Shown here piece after piece: positions 29,942 through 39,393 of a stretch of DNA of 64,000 bases; the stretch's first letter is position 1; every line of letters begins with the position of its first letter. Location of the stretch: positions 1,302,001-1,366,000 of the forward strand of contig NZ_CP095742.1 of assembly GCF_023078495.1 (NCBI RefSeq), given 5' to 3'. Below the pieces are notes generated by a model. The model was not told where the DNA came from, made no database searches, and worked only from the letters and a program-made list of their open reading frames with translations. This DNA comes from Luteibacter aegosomatissinici (GTDB lineage: Bacteria > Pseudomonadota > Gammaproteobacteria > Xanthomonadales > Rhodanobacteraceae). The position numbers and the translations under genes are program-made.

Positions 29942-31258
29942 ATGTACCGACGTTGTCTTCTGCTCACCCTCGCCATGCTTGTCACGGTGCCTGCCAGCGC
30001 CACGCAATTCATCGTACGCTTCGCCGATTCCGCATCCGCCGCGGCAGCGCGCCAATCCGACGAACCCACGACACGCCACAAACGCGCGATCGATGCCGGC
30101 CAGCCCAGGCATATCGCCACGCTCGCAACGGGCGCCGACGTCTTCGATATCGAGGATGGCAACCCCGCGCACTTCGCGCGACTCCCCGGTATCGTCAGCG
30201 TGGAAGAGGATCGCATCATCCGTCCCGCCGCGTTGCCCGATCCGCTCTACTCACGCCAGTGGTCATTGCATGATCCCAAGGCAGGCATCGATGCCGAGGT
30301 CGCCTGGAAATACACGCGCGGCGAGGGTGCCGTCATCGCCGTCCTGGATACCGGGAGTACGCCGCACCCGGACCTCGATGGTCAACTGCTCCCGGGCTAC
30401 GACTTCATCAGCGACGAGGCACGTGCGCGCGATGGCGATGGGCGGGATGCCGACCCTACGGATGAAGGCGACTGGGAAGATCCCGGCGATTGTGGGCGTC
30501 GTATTGGCGCCCGCTCGTCATGGCACGGCACGCATGTCATGGCACTGGCCGGCGCGCGACGCGGGAACCGCCTGGGCATCGTCGGCGTGGCGCCGGAGGC
30601 GAAGATAATTCCCGTGCGCGTACTGGGTCATTGTGGCGGCCGCCTTTCGGACATGATCGATGCGTTGTCATGGGCCTCTGGTGGCGAGGTCCGCGGCGTG
30701 CCCGCATTGCTGCGCCGCCCGGATGTCATCAACCTGAGCCTGAGCACGGCGGGAGCGTGTGGCGAAGCGCTCGCGGATGCGCTGGCGCAGGCGCGAGCAC
30801 GAGGCGTCGCTGTGGTCGTGGCCGCGGGTAACGAAGGCGTAGCCGCTGCCGCCTTCGCGCCCGCGAACTGCCCCGGGGTGATTACCGTGGCCGGGCTGGA
30901 TCGCCACGCATCGTTGGCGTGGTATTCGAACCACGGTGACAGCGTGACGTTGGCTGCACCGGGCGGATCCCTGAGCGGCCTGCGCACCGACGATCTCATT
31001 TCAGCCATCGACCAGGGCTCGCGTACCCACTGGCGTGGTGTGTTCGGCTACATGGCAGGAACATCGATGGCCGCGCCGTTGGTCAGCGGCGTGGTGGCGT
31101 TGATGCGCTCGGCCGACCCCGCGCTCGATGTGGCGGCCCTCACCAGGCATCTGGTCGATAACGCGCGGCCGGCACGCTGCCCGCACACCTGCGGTGCGGG
31201 CATGCTGGATGCCGGCGCGACACTGGATGCCGTTGCGGAGGAGCGAGCGCGCCGTTAG
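29942..31258 (+). CDS. Secreted S8 (subtilisin-like) serine protease
   Basis: 438 residues; ATG preceded by CGGAG. Signal peptide MYRRCLLLTLAMLVTVPASA; a short I9-like propeptide region to ~100 (ATQFIVRFAD, LPGIVSVEEDRI); catalytic domain with D136 (VIAVLDTGSTPHPDL), H195 (SSWHGTHVMALAG), the oxyanion Asn context VVVAAGNEG and S375 (GYMAGTSMAAPLVSGVVALM). Cysteine pairs are spread through the domain. There is no C-terminal PPC or P-domain, unlike many Xanthomonas extracellular proteases. Likely a type II-secreted scavenging protease. Its stop overlaps the convergent asparaginase-like stop. Confidence 0.95.
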   Translation: MYRRCLLLTLAMLVTVPASATQFIVRFADSASAAAARQSDEPTTRHKRAIDAGQPRHIATLATGADVFDIEDGNPAHFARLPGIVSVEEDRIIRPAALPDPLYSRQWSLHDPKAGIDAEVAWKYTRGEGAVIAVLDTGSTPHPDLDGQLLPGYDFISDEARARDGDGRDADPTDEGDWEDPGDCGRRIGARSSWHGTHVMALAGARRGNRLGIVGVAPEAKIIPVRVLGHCGGRLSDMIDALSWASGGEVRGVPALLRRPDVINLSLSTAGACGEALADALAQARARGVAVVVAAGNEGVAAAAFAPANCPGVITVAGLDRHASLAWYSNHGDSVTLAAPGGSLSGLRTDDLISAIDQGSRTHWRGVFGYMAGTSMAAPLVSGVVALMRSADPALDVAALTRHLVDNARPARCPHTCGAGMLDAGATLDAVAEERARR

Positions 31259-31740
31259 ACGGCTTCGAAGCGGTTCGCGTCGCGATTCTTGCGTACTTTC
31301 TTCGGATCCCACACGCGGCCGTTCATGGCGATGTACACGCCATCCTCCAGCGACTGCACGGCGCCGACGGCGCAGCCGATGTTGAACACGGCATCGGAGC
31401 CCTGGAAGCGCGCGGGGTTCAGCGCACCGGTGAGGACGATCACCTTGCCCGGGATACCCTCGAGCACGGCGGCCGTCTCGACCATCGTGTCGGTGCCATG
31501 GGTGACCAGCACGTGGCGGTGCGGCTGGGCTTCGATGGTGCTGCGCATGAGCGCGCGATCTTCGTCGGTGACGTGCAGGCTGTCCTTGCGCAGGATGGGG
31601 ATCACGTCGAAACGGAACGCCACGCCCAGCTGGGTCAGGATCTCGCCGATCTGCGGGGAGCCGATCTGGTAATCCGACTTGTCATCGAAGTAGACCTTGT
31701 CGATGGTGCCGCCGGTGGTGACGATGGTGAGATGCTGCAT
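31255..31740 (-). CDS. Short asparaginase-like protein (N-terminal domain only)
   Basis: 161 residues. It contains the two threonine motifs of the asparaginase family: IVTTGGTIDKVYF near residue 10 and HVLVTHGTDTMVETA near residue 80, plus KVIVLTGALNPARF. Type I/II L-asparaginases are ~330 residues with a second domain that helps complete the active site; here the protein ends after the first. It is a recognised short form rather than a frameshift remnant, since no second domain is found downstream. Activity is uncertain. Confidence 0.85.
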   Translation of the reverse strand: MQHLTIVTTGGTIDKVYFDDKSDYQIGSPQIGEILTQLGVAFRFDVIPILRKDSLHVTDEDRALMRSTIEAQPHRHVLVTHGTDTMVETAAVLEGIPGKVIVLTGALNPARFQGSDAVFNIGCAVGAVQSLEDGVYIAMNGRVWDPKKVRKNRDANRFEAV

Positions 31741-31796
31741 GGACTGACCTGGGAAGCGTGGCGAAGCGGGCGGCCATTCTACCGCCCCGGCGGGGT

Positions 31797-33446
31797 TTAC
31801 GTGGCAGGCGCGCCCGTGGCGAGCAGGATATCGTCGTCGTTGGCGGGCAGGGCGAGGCGATCGAGGCCCCGCGCCATGAACCGGCGGCACGCGGCAGCGG
31901 GGCGTGAATCGCCTGCCGCATGTCCCCAGCCGGCCGAACGGGCCAGGAGGGCCGCGGCCATGCAGCGCGCCAGGGTGAAGGCGATGCCGCGGGCCGAGGC
32001 CTCCAGCGATGCCCGGTCGCCTACCACGTCCCCCAGCAGGGCTTCGGTGGTATCGAGCGTCGCCAGGATCATCTGGCGTTCGGCCGAATCCCCAGGAAGC
32101 AGCTGTTGCACCGCGGTTCGGAGCGGGGCGACGCCGCTGGCGCCCAGCGCGCGCAGCATATCCAGCGACAGCACGTTGGTGGTGCCTTCCCAGATCGCAT
32201 AGACCTGCGCGTCGCGCAGCAACTGGGGCAGGCCGGTGTCTTCGATATAGCCTGCGCCGCCGAAGCACTCAAGCGCTTCGGAGACCACGCCGATCGATGC
32301 CTTCGCGGTCCACAGTTTCGCCAGCGGCGTGAGCAGGCGAAGCAGGGCATGCTCGTGCACCTCGCCCTCGTTACGCTCGGTGCGCCCGAGCAGTTCAGCG
32401 ACATAGAACGCGAGCGAGAACGCCCCTTCGAAGGTGGCCTGCATGTCGGCGAGGGTTCGCGCATGCAGCGGCTGGTCGATCAGGCGCAGGCCGAAGGCAC
32501 TGCGCCTCGTGGCGTAGTCGCGTGCGAGCGCGATGGCGCGGGCCATGCTGGCGACGGCGCATACGGCATTCCACGTACGTGTCACGTTGAGCATCGGTGC
32601 TACCTGGCGCACGCCATGCTCGAGGCTACCGACCGGGGTGGCGGGCAGGCCGTCCAGATGGATCTCCGCGGTAGGCAGTTCGTGGGTGCCCAGTTTCTTT
32701 TTCAGGCGGTCGATCGTGATGCCCTGCCAGGCACCGTCCTCACCCTTTGTTTCCACATAGAACAATGCCAACGCCGATGTGCCGGTGCCCGCGCCCTCCG
32801 GGCGTGCCAGGGCCAGCGCGGCCTCGCCGACCACGGCCGAGCTGAACCACTTGCGTCCGTGCAGGCGCCACTGGCCACTGGCATCCTGGCGCGCGATGGT
32901 TTCAGTGCGGCCCACGTCGGAGCCACCGGGTGTCTCTGTCATCCACTGGCCCGAAAGCCAGAAGGTCGATGCATCGCGGCTAAGAAAATGCGGTAACGCG
33001 CGTTCGATCACGGCCTGGTTACCCGAGGCTTTCAACGCCGTCGCCGCGCCATCGGTCATGGCCAACGGGCAGCAGTAGAACTCGCTGGCGGGGTGATAAA
33101 GATACACGCGCGCGAATTCTTCCACGCGCGACCAGGGCGATTCGCCATGGCCGGAAGCCAGTACGGCGTGCCGCGTGGTCATGCCCGGGCCTTCTTCCCA
33201 CGCGGGCGTGAGGGCGATGCGATCCACGCGCGCACCCCAGGCGTCCCATTGGGTCAATACGGGTTCGGTGCGGGGCGTGCGCTGGCGTCGGTCGTAGGCA
33301 TCGAGTGCGTAATCACCCAGGGCATCCAGGTCGGGCGCGCACGCGGCAAGCCGATCGACCGGCAAGACGTTGCCAAGCCATGCATCCAACACGCGATCTT
33401 CGCGAAACGGGTGCGCCAGCCGCGGCGCGTCCTGCAGGAAACCCAT
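31797..33446 (-). CDS. Acyl-CoA dehydrogenase superfamily protein, AidB-like
   Basis: 549 residues; ATG preceded by GGAGAGG. An N-terminal extension typical of AidB precedes the dehydrogenase core: FWLSGQWMTETPGGSDVGRTET, GRKWFSSAVVGEAALALARPEG, KLGTHELPTAEI, and the C-terminal helical domain ECFGGAGYIEDTGLPQLLRDAQVYAIWEGTTNVLSLDMLRAL. AidB proteins bind FAD and DNA and belong to the adaptive response to alkylation; many homologs act in that response or in unassigned acyl-CoA oxidation. No ada or alk gene is adjacent, so I withhold the gene name. Confidence 0.87.
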   Translation of the reverse strand: MGFLQDAPRLAHPFREDRVLDAWLGNVLPVDRLAACAPDLDALGDYALDAYDRRQRTPRTEPVLTQWDAWGARVDRIALTPAWEEGPGMTTRHAVLASGHGESPWSRVEEFARVYLYHPASEFYCCPLAMTDGAATALKASGNQAVIERALPHFLSRDASTFWLSGQWMTETPGGSDVGRTETIARQDASGQWRLHGRKWFSSAVVGEAALALARPEGAGTGTSALALFYVETKGEDGAWQGITIDRLKKKLGTHELPTAEIHLDGLPATPVGSLEHGVRQVAPMLNVTRTWNAVCAVASMARAIALARDYATRRSAFGLRLIDQPLHARTLADMQATFEGAFSLAFYVAELLGRTERNEGEVHEHALLRLLTPLAKLWTAKASIGVVSEALECFGGAGYIEDTGLPQLLRDAQVYAIWEGTTNVLSLDMLRALGASGVAPLRTAVQQLLPGDSAERQMILATLDTTEALLGDVVGDRASLEASARGIAFTLARCMAAALLARSAGWGHAAGDSRPAAACRRFMARGLDRLALPANDDDILLATGAPAT

Positions 33447-33532
33447 CGTGGCACCTCTCCATTGGCAGACCGCCCTAGGGTGCACCGTGCGGGCGCGTAC
33501 GTCGATACGCTGCGCAGCATCGGACGGCGGGG

Positions 33533-34533
<1,001 letters not shown>

Positions 34534-34548
34534 CTACAAAGGATGCCC

Positions 34549-35811
34549 ATGCCGCGCTTCGATCGCGACCGCGCCTTGAGCTTCACCCGTTTCACCTGGC
34601 TGCGCTTTGTTGACGACAAGTGCTTCGAGACGGCTGGCGCGCTGTCGTACACCACGCTGGTATCGCTGGTGCCTCTCACCGTGGCCGTGTTCGCCATCCT
34701 CTCTGCGTTTCCGGTGTTCGCCGAATGGCGCGGTAGCCTGGCCAACTATGCATTCCAGAACTTCGTGCCCGCCACGGGCATCAAGATCCAGGAATACATG
34801 CTGGCGTTCGCCGACAAGGCCAGCCAGCTCACCGGCATTTCCATCCTGGTGATGCTGTTCAGCGCCGTCTCGATGATGGTCAGCATTGAGGATCGCCTCA
34901 ACCGGATCTGGCGCGTGCGCAAGCCGCGTGGGTGGGGTTCGCGCCTCTTGCTGTATTGGGCGGCACTGACGCTCGGCCCCATCCTGGTGGTCGGTGGCCT
35001 CGTGCTGTCGTCGTACCTCACCGCGTTGCCCATGCTGCACGAGGCGGCGGACCAGATCGCCACGCAGGGCGGCTTGCTGAACCTGCTGCCCTTCGTCATC
35101 ACGTTCATCACCCTGGTACTCATGTACACCATGGTGCCGAACCGCCGCGTCTCGTGGCGGCACGCGGCGATCGGTGCGTTGCTTGGCGCCATCCTGTTCG
35201 AGTTCGCGCGCTGGGGCTTCACGGAATTCATCCGCAATGCACCGACGTATGAAGAGATCTACGGCGCACTGGCAGCCATCCCCATTTTCCTCCTGTGGAT
35301 CTACCTGTCGTGGATCATCGTGATCCTCGGGGCATCCATCGCCGCGTCCATCTCCGCCTTCGAATACACGCGACCGCATGATGCGTTGCCGGAGGGGGCC
35401 GAGTTCATCGGCTTGCTGGTGGTGCTGCAGCATTTCGTCAACGCCCAGCGCACCGGCGATAGCGTGGACCCGGCGACCGTCCGGCTCAACGAACCCTACC
35501 TGCCGAGCAACGCGATCGCGTGTTATTTCGAGGACCTGCAGCGGGCGGACATGATCCAGCGCTGCGAATCCGGTGGCTGGATGCTTAGCCGCAGCCTGGA
35601 TGCCACCGAACTGATGCGCGTCTACCGTTGCACCCAATACCGCCTGCCGCTGCACCCACGCGAGCAGGTCGACCGGCTGGGCATCCGCCTGCCGCCCGAC
35701 CTGATGGTGCTGCTGGACCAGCTCGCCGTGGCACTCGATGCCACGCTGGGCGCCCGGCTCGATGAACTCTTCCCACCGCCTACCGTCCCCAACGAGGATG
35801 TCACCGCATGA
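34549..35811 (+). CDS. YihY/BrkB-family inner-membrane protein with C-terminal cytoplasmic extension
   Basis: 420 residues from the ATG at 34549, which has AAAGG at proper distance; an ATG 6 bases earlier is too close to it. Six predicted membrane segments between ~35 and ~270 carry family patterns ETAGALSYTTLVSLVPL, FSAVSMMVSIEDRLNRIWRV, RHAAIGALLGAILFEFARWGF and YGALAAIPIFLLWIYLSWIIVILGA. Residues ~290-420 form a winged-helix-like cytoplasmic tail. The molecular function of the family is not settled. It overlaps the next gene by 4 bases. Confidence 0.9.
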   Translation: MPRFDRDRALSFTRFTWLRFVDDKCFETAGALSYTTLVSLVPLTVAVFAILSAFPVFAEWRGSLANYAFQNFVPATGIKIQEYMLAFADKASQLTGISILVMLFSAVSMMVSIEDRLNRIWRVRKPRGWGSRLLLYWAALTLGPILVVGGLVLSSYLTALPMLHEAADQIATQGGLLNLLPFVITFITLVLMYTMVPNRRVSWRHAAIGALLGAILFEFARWGFTEFIRNAPTYEEIYGALAAIPIFLLWIYLSWIIVILGASIAASISAFEYTRPHDALPEGAEFIGLLVVLQHFVNAQRTGDSVDPATVRLNEPYLPSNAIACYFEDLQRADMIQRCESGGWMLSRSLDATELMRVYRCTQYRLPLHPREQVDRLGIRLPPDLMVLLDQLAVALDATLGARLDELFPPPTVPNEDVTA

Positions 35812-36272
35812 TCCCGCGTCTTATCGCCGCCCTGGCGCTTGCCGTTGCCGCGCCCGCCATGGCGTCCACCACCACACCCGAACTGAAGGTCACTACGCTG
35901 GACGGCAAGCCGTTCGACCTGGCCGCGCAGCGCGGCAAGTGGGTGATCGTGAATTACTGGGCTACCTGGTGCGTGCCCTGCATCAAGGAAATGCCGGATA
36001 TCTCGGCCTTCGTGCAGTCGCGCAAGGATGTCGTCGCCATTGGCCTGGCTTTCGAGGACACCGATGCGAAGGATATTCGCGCGTTCCTTGCCAAACACAC
36101 CGTGGTGTATCCCATCGCCCAGGTCGACGTGATGGCACCGCCCAAGGATTTCGATAGCCCGAAGGGCCTACCGACCACGTTCCTCATCGCGCCGGATGGC
36201 CACGTGGCCAAGCGCTTCGTGGGCCCGGTGGATGCCGCGAAACTCAATGAGGCGATTGCCAAGGGGAAATGA
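35808..36272 (+). CDS. TlpA/ResA-like periplasmic thioredoxin-fold protein
   Basis: 154 residues. Signal peptide MIPRLIAALALAVAAPAMAS; AhpC/TSA-type thioredoxin fold with the active-site W-C-V-P-C in IVNYWATWCVPCIKEMPDI and the cis-Pro loop GLPTTFLIAPDGHV. It is expected to reduce or isomerise disulfides, or deliver reducing power, in the periplasm. The ATG overlaps the YihY stop (ATGA) and it precedes acylphosphatase by 2 bases, forming a three-gene unit. Confidence 0.92.
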   Translation: MIPRLIAALALAVAAPAMASTTTPELKVTTLDGKPFDLAAQRGKWVIVNYWATWCVPCIKEMPDISAFVQSRKDVVAIGLAFEDTDAKDIRAFLAKHTVVYPIAQVDVMAPPKDFDSPKGLPTTFLIAPDGHVAKRFVGPVDAAKLNEAIAKGK

Positions 36273-36274
36273 GA

Positions 36275-36544
36275 ATGAACGCTGCGCGCTTCATCGTGAG
36301 GGGCAAGGTGCAGGGCGTTTTCTTTCGTGCATCGGCGCGCGAGGAGGCCGTGAAGCTCAAGCTCACCGGGCATGCCCGCAACATGATCGATGGCAGCGTG
36401 GAGGTGGTGGCCTACGGTCCGGCTGCGGCCATCGACCAGTTTGAGGTGTGGCTGCACGATGGGCCGCCCACGGCCACGGTCGAGGAATTGTTCCGCGAGG
36501 AGATTGGTGTGCACGACGTGCCGACCGATTTCCTCACGAAGTAG
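36275..36544 (+). CDS. acyP: Acylphosphatase
   Basis: 89 residues from the second ATG (36275), 8 bases after the AGGGG site; the first ATG at 36269 is too close. FIVRGKVQGVFFRASAREEAVKLKLTGHARNMIDGSVEVVAYG contains the catalytic Arg (VFFRASA) and Asn (ARNMIDGSVEV). The enzyme hydrolyses carboxyl-phosphate bonds such as in acetyl phosphate or 1,3-bisphosphoglycerate. The C-terminal PTDFLTK is slightly divergent from the family's usual F.I.R end. Confidence 0.95.
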   Translation: MNAARFIVRGKVQGVFFRASAREEAVKLKLTGHARNMIDGSVEVVAYGPAAAIDQFEVWLHDGPPTATVEELFREEIGVHDVPTDFLTK

Positions 36545-36549
36545 CTGTC

Positions 36550-36987
36550 TTACGGCCCCGTGGCGTTCGCGGGCTTCGCCTCGAACGTCACCGGCAGCGT
36601 CGTGCCGTCGGAGAGCGAGAACGTGACGACGACCTTGTCGCCCGGGTTCACCGGGTGTTTCGGCTGCATCAGCATGACGTGGTAGCCACCCGGTGCGAAG
36701 GCGACCTTGCCCTTCGCGGGCACAGGTACCTTATCGACCATTTCCATGCGGCCCATGCCGGTTTCCGTGCTGCTCTTGTGGATCATGGCGTCACCGTAGT
36801 CGGCGCTTTCGGCGCCGGTCACGGCCACACCCTTGTCCGAGCTGTTTTCCAGCGTGACATAGCCGCCGGCGGGCAGGCCGCCCGGCAACACCCTGATCCA
36901 GGCGCCGCTAGCCTTGACCGCGGTGGTATCGGCCGCATTCGCGGCACTGGTGGCGAGCAGGGCAGTAACGAGCAGCGTGCGCATCAT
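36550..36987 (-). CDS. Periplasmic copper chaperone PCu(A)C
   Basis: 145 residues. Signal peptide MMRTLLVTALLATSAANA. The copper site pattern H-M...M...H-x-M is visible: AMIHKSSTETGMGRMEMVD and FAPGGYHVMLMQPKHPV. PCu(A)C proteins pass Cu(I) to the CuA site of cytochrome oxidase, often with a SCO partner. It follows the SCO gene by 5 bases, so both form a copper delivery operon. A GTG at 36990 is an alternative start. Confidence 0.94.
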   Translation of the reverse strand: MMRTLLVTALLATSAANAADTTAVKASGAWIRVLPGGLPAGGYVTLENSSDKGVAVTGAESADYGDAMIHKSSTETGMGRMEMVDKVPVPAKGKVAFAPGGYHVMLMQPKHPVNPGDKVVVTFSLSDGTTLPVTFEAKPANATGP

Positions 36988-36992
36988 CACGG

Positions 36993-37604
36993 TCAAGGCT
37001 CCGTGGCGGTGAGGAGGTGGAGGTCGTGGACGATATCGTCCTGGGAGGCCGACGGCGTGGCGAGAAGGCGTGCCTTGCCGTTGCCATCGAAAATATAGAT
37101 CGCGGAGCTGTGGCTCACTTCGTAGTTGCCATCGCCACGGTCCGGCTCGCGGGTGAACGCCGAGCGGTAACGTTTCGCCAGTGCTTCCACATCCCCTTGT
37201 GAACCCACCAGGCCCACGGCGCGCTTGTCGAACGCGTTGACGTACGCGTGCATGACCTGCGGCGTGTCGCGTGCCGGATCGACGCTGACGAACAGGATCC
37301 GGACCTTGTCGGCCGGTGCGCCCAGGCGATCCAGCACCACGTGCAGTTGGGTGAGGGTCAACGGGCAGACATCCGGGCAATGCGTGTAGCCGAAATACAT
37401 GATGGCTACCTTGCCGCGGAAATCCGCGCCGGTAACGGCCTTGCCGTTGTCGTCGGTCAGGCGGAAATCCAGATCGGGCAGGTGGCCGGCCACATCATTG
37501 AGCCGCCATTCCGGCTGCGGCTCGCGCTGGCAGGCAGCCAGGGGCAGCAGGGCGGCGAGGGCGAGCAGGGCCAGCAAGGCCCGGCGGCACAGGGACGGCT
37601 TCAT
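36993..37604 (-). CDS. SCO family copper/thiol protein (lipoprotein)
   Basis: 203 residues; ATG after CCGGAG. Lipoprotein signal with lipobox LLPLAAC. Thioredoxin fold with the copper motif YTHCPDVCPLTLTQL and the distal His in YEVSHSSAIYIFD, completing the CxxxC + H set. SCO proteins insert copper into cytochrome c oxidase CuA and reduce its thiols. Operon with the PCu(A)C gene. Confidence 0.95.
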   Translation of the reverse strand: MKPSLCRRALLALLALAALLPLAACQREPQPEWRLNDVAGHLPDLDFRLTDDNGKAVTGADFRGKVAIMYFGYTHCPDVCPLTLTQLHVVLDRLGAPADKVRILFVSVDPARDTPQVMHAYVNAFDKRAVGLVGSQGDVEALAKRYRSAFTREPDRGDGNYEVSHSSAIYIFDGNGKARLLATPSASQDDIVHDLHLLTATEP

Positions 37605-37685
37605 GCGACACTCCGGGGAACAATCCGCCGAAGCATACGCCACCCTGCTGCGCTGACGGCAGGGCGGCCCCTGGGAACTGCCCGA

Positions 37686-38063
37686 ATGCGACAACCTGTC
37701 AACGCCTCCACCGCTTTCTCTGTCGGCCTTGCCGGCGCCAGTGCGGTGGCCTTTGGTGCCTTCGGCGCACATGCCCTGCGCGGCGTGATCGATGCCGATG
37801 GCCTCGCTATCTGGCACACCGGCGTGGAGTACCACTTCTGGCACGCGCTCGCGCTGTTCGCTGCCGTCCTTGGCTTGCCGGAAGGGCGTGCGCGAAGGGC
37901 TGCGGTCGTGTTGTTCGGCGCCGGCATCGTGGTGTTTTCAGGCAGCCTTTACGCGTTGGCGCTTGGCGCGCCGCGCTGGTTCGGCGCGATCACGCCCATC
38001 GGTGGCGTGGCGTTTATCGCAGGGTGGATCGCCGCCGCCTTCGCATTACGACGGCCTTTGTAG
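37686..38063 (+). CDS. DUF423 family inner-membrane protein
   Basis: 125 residues with four hydrophobic segments. Family patterns: LAGASAVAFGAFGAHALRG, WHTGVEYHFWHALALFAAVLG, FSGSLYALAL and GAITPIGGVAFIAGWIAAAFA. Function unknown (YgdD-like). Its TAG stop codon (38061-38063) is part of the first bases of the REPIN (GTAGGAG), so the repeat supplies the end of the gene. Confidence 0.92.
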   Translation: MRQPVNASTAFSVGLAGASAVAFGAFGAHALRGVIDADGLAIWHTGVEYHFWHALALFAAVLGLPEGRARRAAVVLFGAGIVVFSGSLYALALGAPRWFGAITPIGGVAFIAGWIAAAFALRRPL

Positions 38064-38072
38064 GAGCCCACC
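38060..38072. repeat. REPIN copy 2, left fragment
   Basis: GTAGGAGCCCACC. It continues at 39308 after the IS3 element; 38070-38072 and 39308-39310 are the duplicated ACC. Joined, the two halves rebuild a normal REPIN. Confidence 0.9.
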
Positions 38073-38132
38073 TGTGATGGCCGGCCTTTTCTGGACCACC
38101 CAGTAGGAGCAAAATTTCCTGCGAGGTGATCC

Positions 38133-38459
38133 ATGGGTTTCAAGATAATTTCGCCGGCCATCAAGGCTGAGGCTATTCGACTGGTGGTTGAGGCGGGCTA
38201 TAGCGCGCCTCAGGCCGCGCAAATAACCGGTGTGGGTCCCACAGCGTTAAGGCGCTGGGTGGAGGAGTGGCGACAGCAGCAGGCCGCGATCCCGGCCACG
38301 ACAGCCGCCCAGGCGCTCCTCATCGAAGAGCTCAGGGAGCAACTGGCGGCTTCAGAAAGAGCGCGCGAGGTCCTTGCCGAGGAGCGCGATGTCCTAAAAA
38401 AACAGTTGCCCTCTCACCTCGCAAAAATCTTGAAGCCGCGCAGGTCATCAAGAAGGTGA
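38133..38459 (+). CDS. IS3-family OrfA (DNA-binding part)
   Basis: 108 residues. The helix-turn-helix region ISPAIKAEAIRLVVEAGYSAPQAAQITGVGPTALRRWVEEWR precedes a leucine-zipper-like coiled coil (LLIEELREQLAASERAREVLAEERDVLKKQL). OrfA binds the IS ends and, alone, tends to repress. The normal frame ends after the slippery site; part of the ribosomes are expected to shift into OrfB. Confidence 0.93.
   Translation: MGFKIISPAIKAEAIRLVVEAGYSAPQAAQITGVGPTALRRWVEEWRQQQAAIPATTAAQALLIEELREQLAASERAREVLAEERDVLKKQLPSHLAKILKPRRSSRR
38396..38402 (+). other. Slippery A7 heptamer for programmed -1 frameshift
   Basis: CTA-AAA-AAA-CAG in the OrfA frame. Stepping back one base continues as ACA GTT GCC into the transposase frame, giving ...LKK-TVALSPRKNLEAA. 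This joins OrfA and OrfB into the full transposase, as known for the family. Confidence 0.85.
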
Positions 38460-39277
38460 GAGGGACGCTGTCGATTCGACGCACGCTGGCGATTCTGGGC
38501 TGGCCGCGCAGCAGTTTTTACGCCAAGCCCAGGCCTCCGGCACCCGTGAGTCACGCGCTGGCCAAGGCCGCGCGCAGGATTCATCGCGCGAGCCGCGGCC
38601 ACCTGGGCGCACGAATGATGTCCAAGCACCTGCGTGAGAAGGGCTTTGATCTGGGACGGGAAAAGGCGGCAACGCTCATGCGTCGCCTGGATCTGCCTCG
38701 GCGAAAAAGGCGCTTCAAGCACTATGCCCGCAACACCAAACCCGCACCGGCTGGCAACGTCCTGGCTCAGCAGTTTGATCCTGCCCACGCCAATGTCGTC
38801 TGGGCCGGGGACATCACGTTCATCCCCACCAGGCAGGGGTGGCTGTACCTCGCGATTGTCGTTGACCTCTTTTCCCGCCGAATCATCGGCTGGGCGACCA
38901 GCACCGTGGCCGACACGCGACTGGCGCTGGAAGCGAGTCATTTGGCTTTCGCATCGCGCGAGCCCGCGCCTGGCCTGATTTTTCATACCGATCAGGGCTG
39001 TCAGTACACGTCCGATGCGTTCGTCTCGCACCTGGCCGCACGCGGCACGATCCAAAGCATGAGCAGGAAGGGCAATTGCTGGGACAACGCCGTCGTGGAA
39101 CGGATATTCCGGTCCCTCAAGCATGAGTGGCTTGAGGAGGACGTCCTATCCAGGGATGAGGTTCGGGCCGACGTGATCGACTTCGTGGCCCGGTACTACA
39201 ACCACGAGCGGCTACACTCCACGCTCGACTATCTTCCGCCCGCCGAATTCGAACGGCGGGCGGCTATCCGCTCCTAG
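38402..39277 (+). CDS. IS3-family OrfB, transposase catalytic part
   Basis: About 291 residues from the shift point. It contains an HTH_21-like region (RIHRASRGHLGARMMSKHLREKGFDLGREKAATLMRRLDL) and the rve integrase core with D in VWAGDITFIPT, D in FHTDQGCQYTS and E in NAVVERIFRSLKHEWL. It ends YYNHERLHSTLDYLPPAEFE, as in the family. Translated mainly as an OrfAB fusion; no good independent start is obvious. Confidence 0.93.
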   Translation, partial: TVALSPRKNLEAAQVIKKVRGTLSIRRTLAILGWPRSSFYAKPRPPAPVSHALAKAARRIHRASRGHLGARMMSKHLREKGFDLGREKAATLMRRLDLPRRKRRFKHYARNTKPAPAGNVLAQQFDPAHANVVWAGDITFIPTRQGWLYLAIVVDLFSRRIIGWATSTVADTRLALEASHLAFASREPAPGLIFHTDQGCQYTSDAFVSHLAARGTIQSMSRKGNCWDNAVVERIFRSLKHEWLEEDVLSRDEVRADVIDFVARYYNHERLHSTLDYLPPAEFERRAAIRS

Positions 39278-39307
39278 TGGGTGGTCCAGAATAGGCCGGC
39301 CATTACA

Positions 39308-39393
39308 ACCCTGTGGGCGACGGCGTTTCGCCTTGTCGTGACAGGTCTTGTTGCTCCTTCGCGAAAGATGTCGCCCACAGGGTGGGCTCCTAC
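39308..39393. repeat. REPIN copy 2, right fragment
   Basis: Begins ACCCTGTGGGCGAC and ends CCCACAGGGTGGGCTCCTAC. Its last bases CTA (39390-39392) are the reverse complement of the TAG stop of the RHH gene. Confidence 0.9.

Larger units (their letters stand above)
38073..39307 (+). mobile_element. IS3-family insertion sequence, intact, 1235 bases
   Basis: Terminal inverted repeats of 30 bases (38073-38102 and 39278-39307) match at 28 of 30 positions, start TG and end CA. A 3-bp target duplication ACC flanks it. It encodes the typical two overlapping frames joined by a -1 slippery site. All DDE residues are intact. It interrupts a REPIN between the DUF423 gene and the RHH gene, so no gene is broken. 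Confidence 0.96.

Noticed and set aside
31741-32268. N-terminal extension of the asparaginase-like protein
   Set aside because: The extension is an out-of-frame read of the AidB-like gene; the TGGTI motif begins 9 residues after the ATG at 31740, as in the family.
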